This document shows positions 56,756 through 59,886 of a stretch of DNA of 59,886 nucleotides, one piece after another. The stretch's first letter is position 1. Every line of letters begins with the position of its first letter. The stretch is taken from NCBI GenBank assembly GCA_025093555.1, contig JAIWNF010000113.1, forward strand, positions 1-59,886, read 5' to 3'. The translations under genes and the position numbers were made by a program. Source of the stretch: Circinella umbellata (lineage: Eukaryota; Mucoromycota; Mucoromycetes; Mucorales; Lichtheimiaceae). Under the pieces are notes generated by a model. The model had not been told where the DNA came from, did no database searches, and saw only the letters and a list, made by a program, of their open reading frames with translations.

Positions 56756-59700
56756 CAACTTTTGCAGAATTGTACACAGTCCGCTGATAAAATATCTTAC
56801 GTATTACTGAGGCTACTTACTTCTACAATACTTTTTTCTTTTCTTTCAATATTTTTACGGGCTCATATTTTTCTTTCTTACATTTAAACACGGCTATTGT
56901 TTCCTAATTTCTTTTGGCTGTTTACATTATAGATGCAACAACAGCAATCTTCAAACCTCTATTTAATATGACAACTCTACATTGAAAACAATTATTTTCA
57001 AGTGTACCAACCAAAAATATTCAGTAGTTCTTGCTCCTTTTTTCGCTTCAATAGAGACACATACTAACATCTTAATTGAAGATCATCACCTACATTCTTC
57101 AATTAGAAAAGGTAATTTGCTTTTTCTATTCAGTTAAAAAAAGTTTTTTAATTTCTTCATTGTACTTGTTGGATGGATATAAAAACTTTTGGTGATGTAT
57201 ATTACTTATACTTTCAAATTTCTAATTTTTTTTCTTCACCATAGTAGTGTCAGTTTTTTCGATTCTTCACGGTTTTTCTTGTTTCGATTCGGTTCCTACT
57301 AAAGGACGGTTCAAAACGGTTCTCTTGAGGAACCAAACTGATCTGTGATGATCCTTAGTGATGTGTCTGTGGAAGACATCATATATAAATATCCCAAGGG
57401 TCTGAAATATGAACAGTAAGTCTGTCCATTCTTTGTGGATGTATTCATGCTATGGATTACTGATCTTGTGGTTCTTATGTTTTTAGCGCTACCCATTCGT
57501 TCATATTGAACCTAGCAGACAAGTGCAGGCAGAAAGTCTTTTCACAAGATCAATGAAGAGAGATAGGAAATGATTTTTTTTTGTTTCTCTTCATACACTT
57601 CCCCAAGAATTAAAAATGTGGTACGTACATATAAATATAAATATATTATTAAAAAGACATCAATGGGTTATTCATATTGTGATACGTTTCATTAGAATGA
57701 TCTCGACGACGCGATTTGATCGGGTGAGGAATTCGATGCCGATTGTGCCAAGCGAACAGGATTAAACGTTGTTGCGCGTTACAGATGGGATACCATAAAC
57801 CGAATTGGAAGAAATGAAAAAAAAAACGAGACGTAATGCGATTATGGAGGGCGATCGATGACTTTTTCGACTATTTAAAAGCTGATGTTTTCAGGTATAT
57901 ACATATATCAATAATAGGGGGATACCTTATTTTTAAAATTGCAAGCTCACAACATATACATCTATATCTTTTTGTAGAGGCAACCAGGAATCATCATCGT
58001 CATCATCCAGACACAATGAGAAACGGAATGCCACAGATGGCTCGATTGAACAAAAAGTTCTTGGTGCTAGACCTGACTTGATAATATCAAAAAACATGAT
58101 AGAATTTGCTGCTGCTGAGCAAGGGCCGTATAGTGACGAAGCTGGTTGTGGTGTAAAAGAACTTGGTGAAGGGTACTTGAAGTTCTCAAAGAATTTAAAA
58201 GATATGTTATTAAAAATTGGGTGTCACCTCAATAATGATCGTAAATCAATACGTACCATTCGAACAGTTGGATTTTCATGTGGTTTTCAATGGGTAATTT
58301 GTGGGTACCAATTTTTTTGGATTAGAATTCTATAATGTTAAGGGAGATATATATGTACTAACTTAAATTGTAGTAGTGAATAAAGATCGGTCGATTGAAG
58401 CTTTGGAGGCCACAATTCGTAAAAAAAATTGGTACAAAAGTGGATATCCTCTACTCAACTCTGCTATTTGAAGTTGGAGCAACATGTAACAAAGCTGAAA
58501 ATTCAGAAACAAACGACCCAGCAGCAGAAACAGGATAAGGTATGTAGCCCGGAAGTTTAGTTATGCCACGTACATGTCCTTGTGGGCAGTCAACAATAAC
58601 AAATTGTAAATAAAACCGTTGTTAAAATGATATAAGTTAAAAGCAGGCTGTTAAATATTCATTTCAAAGCTTACCAGATAGTTTGAAACCACAACTCTTG
58701 ATATTATTCATATGATTGGAATTCTTGCGGTCCATTTCAGCCAACTGTGCTTTCAAGGTTTTTGGACATTTTGAGCTTAATTCCGTCATACTCTTTGTAC
58801 TGCTTCTATTACGGACAGCACTTACTTCTATGGCTTGATGTTCGAGTCGAGTTATGGGAAATCAAAGATGGTATTTATGTTGAGGAGATGATGTATGAGT
58901 ATGGAATGGTGATTTTTAATGAACAGTAAGTACTGCTATATTATGGATTCTTAATGTGTCGTGTTTAGTGTATCGAAATGAGCTATATTATGACAAAAAG
59001 TTATACGTACATAACTGATTTACAATTTCTACTGTTTAGCACTGGCCACTCATTCATTTTAAATATTGGAGATCCTTGCTGGGAAATGGTATTCACCGAA
59101 TCTCAGTTACACCATATCAAAACACAATTTTCGAAACCATTACCAACCAATACAACCCGAAATCAAAGATTTCTTTAAAAAATTTAAAACTTGGTAGGAC
59201 ATCTTTTTATTACTCAAACAACAATATCCGAAAGAAAAACTAATAATAACAATGATTATCTCATATATAGAGGGATGTAGATAATATATGGTAAATAGCC
59301 AAAGAAGCACATTTTCATCCTGTCAAAGAGTTTGATCTAGATTACGCAAAGCAAATGATTCATGATGCTGTTTCATCATCTCGGTAGGGTAATATATATC
59401 GAACAGTGGTTGGAGATGAGATTTACTTATGTTGATTCGGCGAGCCATCGAAATCGACCCGTTAAGGTACAGTTAAAGTTAAATACGGGTTTTTATTCAT
59501 CGAAAATACTACTAGCGTGATCATAAAACTGAATGTGTTCCTGAAATTCTTCAACTCACTGTATGATTTTCTATGAAATTCACATTGTCATTTTTTCTAA
59601 AGATTATTCTCTACATGTTTACGTACATGAAATTACTTGATCATGTTTTTGTATAAATTATTTATTGTATGTTTTACGTACGTTATTCTTACCATTATCA

Positions 59701-59886
59701 TTATATATGATATTCCAACACTCCTGGAAAAAATACAAACATCCCATCACAATTGTTAACCAAAGCATCACCATTGACGTTATCTTTTATTATTTTATTA
59801 TTTTATTATTTTATTTGCCTTTGCTTCTTTTATTTTAAATCTCTTGATATTAGTTCGTTATAAAAAATGTCATGACAGCTGCATGT
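56749..59886 (+). pseudogene. Family P block F5, copy 3 (runs off window)
   Basis: Near-identical to copy 1 (offset 34,103 to about 59200, then one A deleted). It continues past copy 1's deletion and matches the reverse complement of 26925-27445 to the window end. It carries the same two tandem partial genes: VEDIIYKYPKGLKYEQ through NLKDM, then WEIKDGIYVEEMMYEYGM through DYAKQMIHDAVSSSR with a TAG before GNIYRTVVG. It is the longest continuous version and the best reference for the ancestral block. Truncated by the window. Confidence 0.8.

Overview
The window looks like a gene-poor, transposon-rich, AT-rich stretch of a fungal nuclear genome. I infer an early-diverging fungus of the Mucoromycota, probably Mucorales-like. 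The reasons are many short introns (about 50-100 nt, GTAAGT-like donors), Ty3, PIF/Harbinger, MULE, hAT-like and LINE-like elements, a decayed Zn2Cys6 factor, and multi-exon hypothetical genes of a type I associate from memory with Mucoromycota expansions. No rRNA, tRNA or CRISPR was recognised. Gene models come from reading splice sites by eye; no alignment or database search was possible.

Layout. 0-6 kb: three minus-strand genes (two spliced, one Cys-rich), none assignable to a function. 6-8.5 kb: two related LTR remnants, a 34-bp hairpin and a CCTTAC-type satellite of about 1.1 kb whose minus strand is an array of splice-donor-like motifs. 8.7-14.3 kb: a gene-end fragment, a hairpin cluster and a chimeric pseudogene (F1). 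14.28-22.65 kb: a young Ty3 element with a 4-bp target duplication (CCAG) and near-identical LTRs, itself split by a 2,840-bp PIF/Harbinger element. 22.65-31.5 kb: rearranged direct and inverted copies of family fragments, plus two opposed copies of a broken zinc-cluster gene joined to family genes at two different points. 31.8-38.1 kb: a broken gene with a DUF6729-like region, a DDE-like region and a WRN-type DEDDy exonuclease, with a solo LTR in one intron. 38.4-40.3 kb: a hAT-like non-autonomous element and a LINE remnant. 41.65-43.88 kb: the most complete family member (F4, ten exons). 44.7-48.2 kb: a MULE with a GCM/FLYWCH-like finger and a USP-like peptidase tail, frameshifted. 48.4-48.6 kb: a GC-rich tandem duplication. 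49.8-59.9 kb: a second copy of the F1 and downstream block, here interrupted by a different MULE with an intact-looking 879-aa SWIM transposase.

The main story is a repeatedly duplicated, spliced, lineage-restricted gene family (called family P here). At least six relatives are present in varying decay. They form a segmental duplication (11.8-25.3 kb against 50.3-59.9 kb, about 99% identical in its best part) in which each copy received a different transposon at almost the same junction. This gives empty and filled sites for the Ty3 insertion and shows chimeric gene formation by exon-level recombination.
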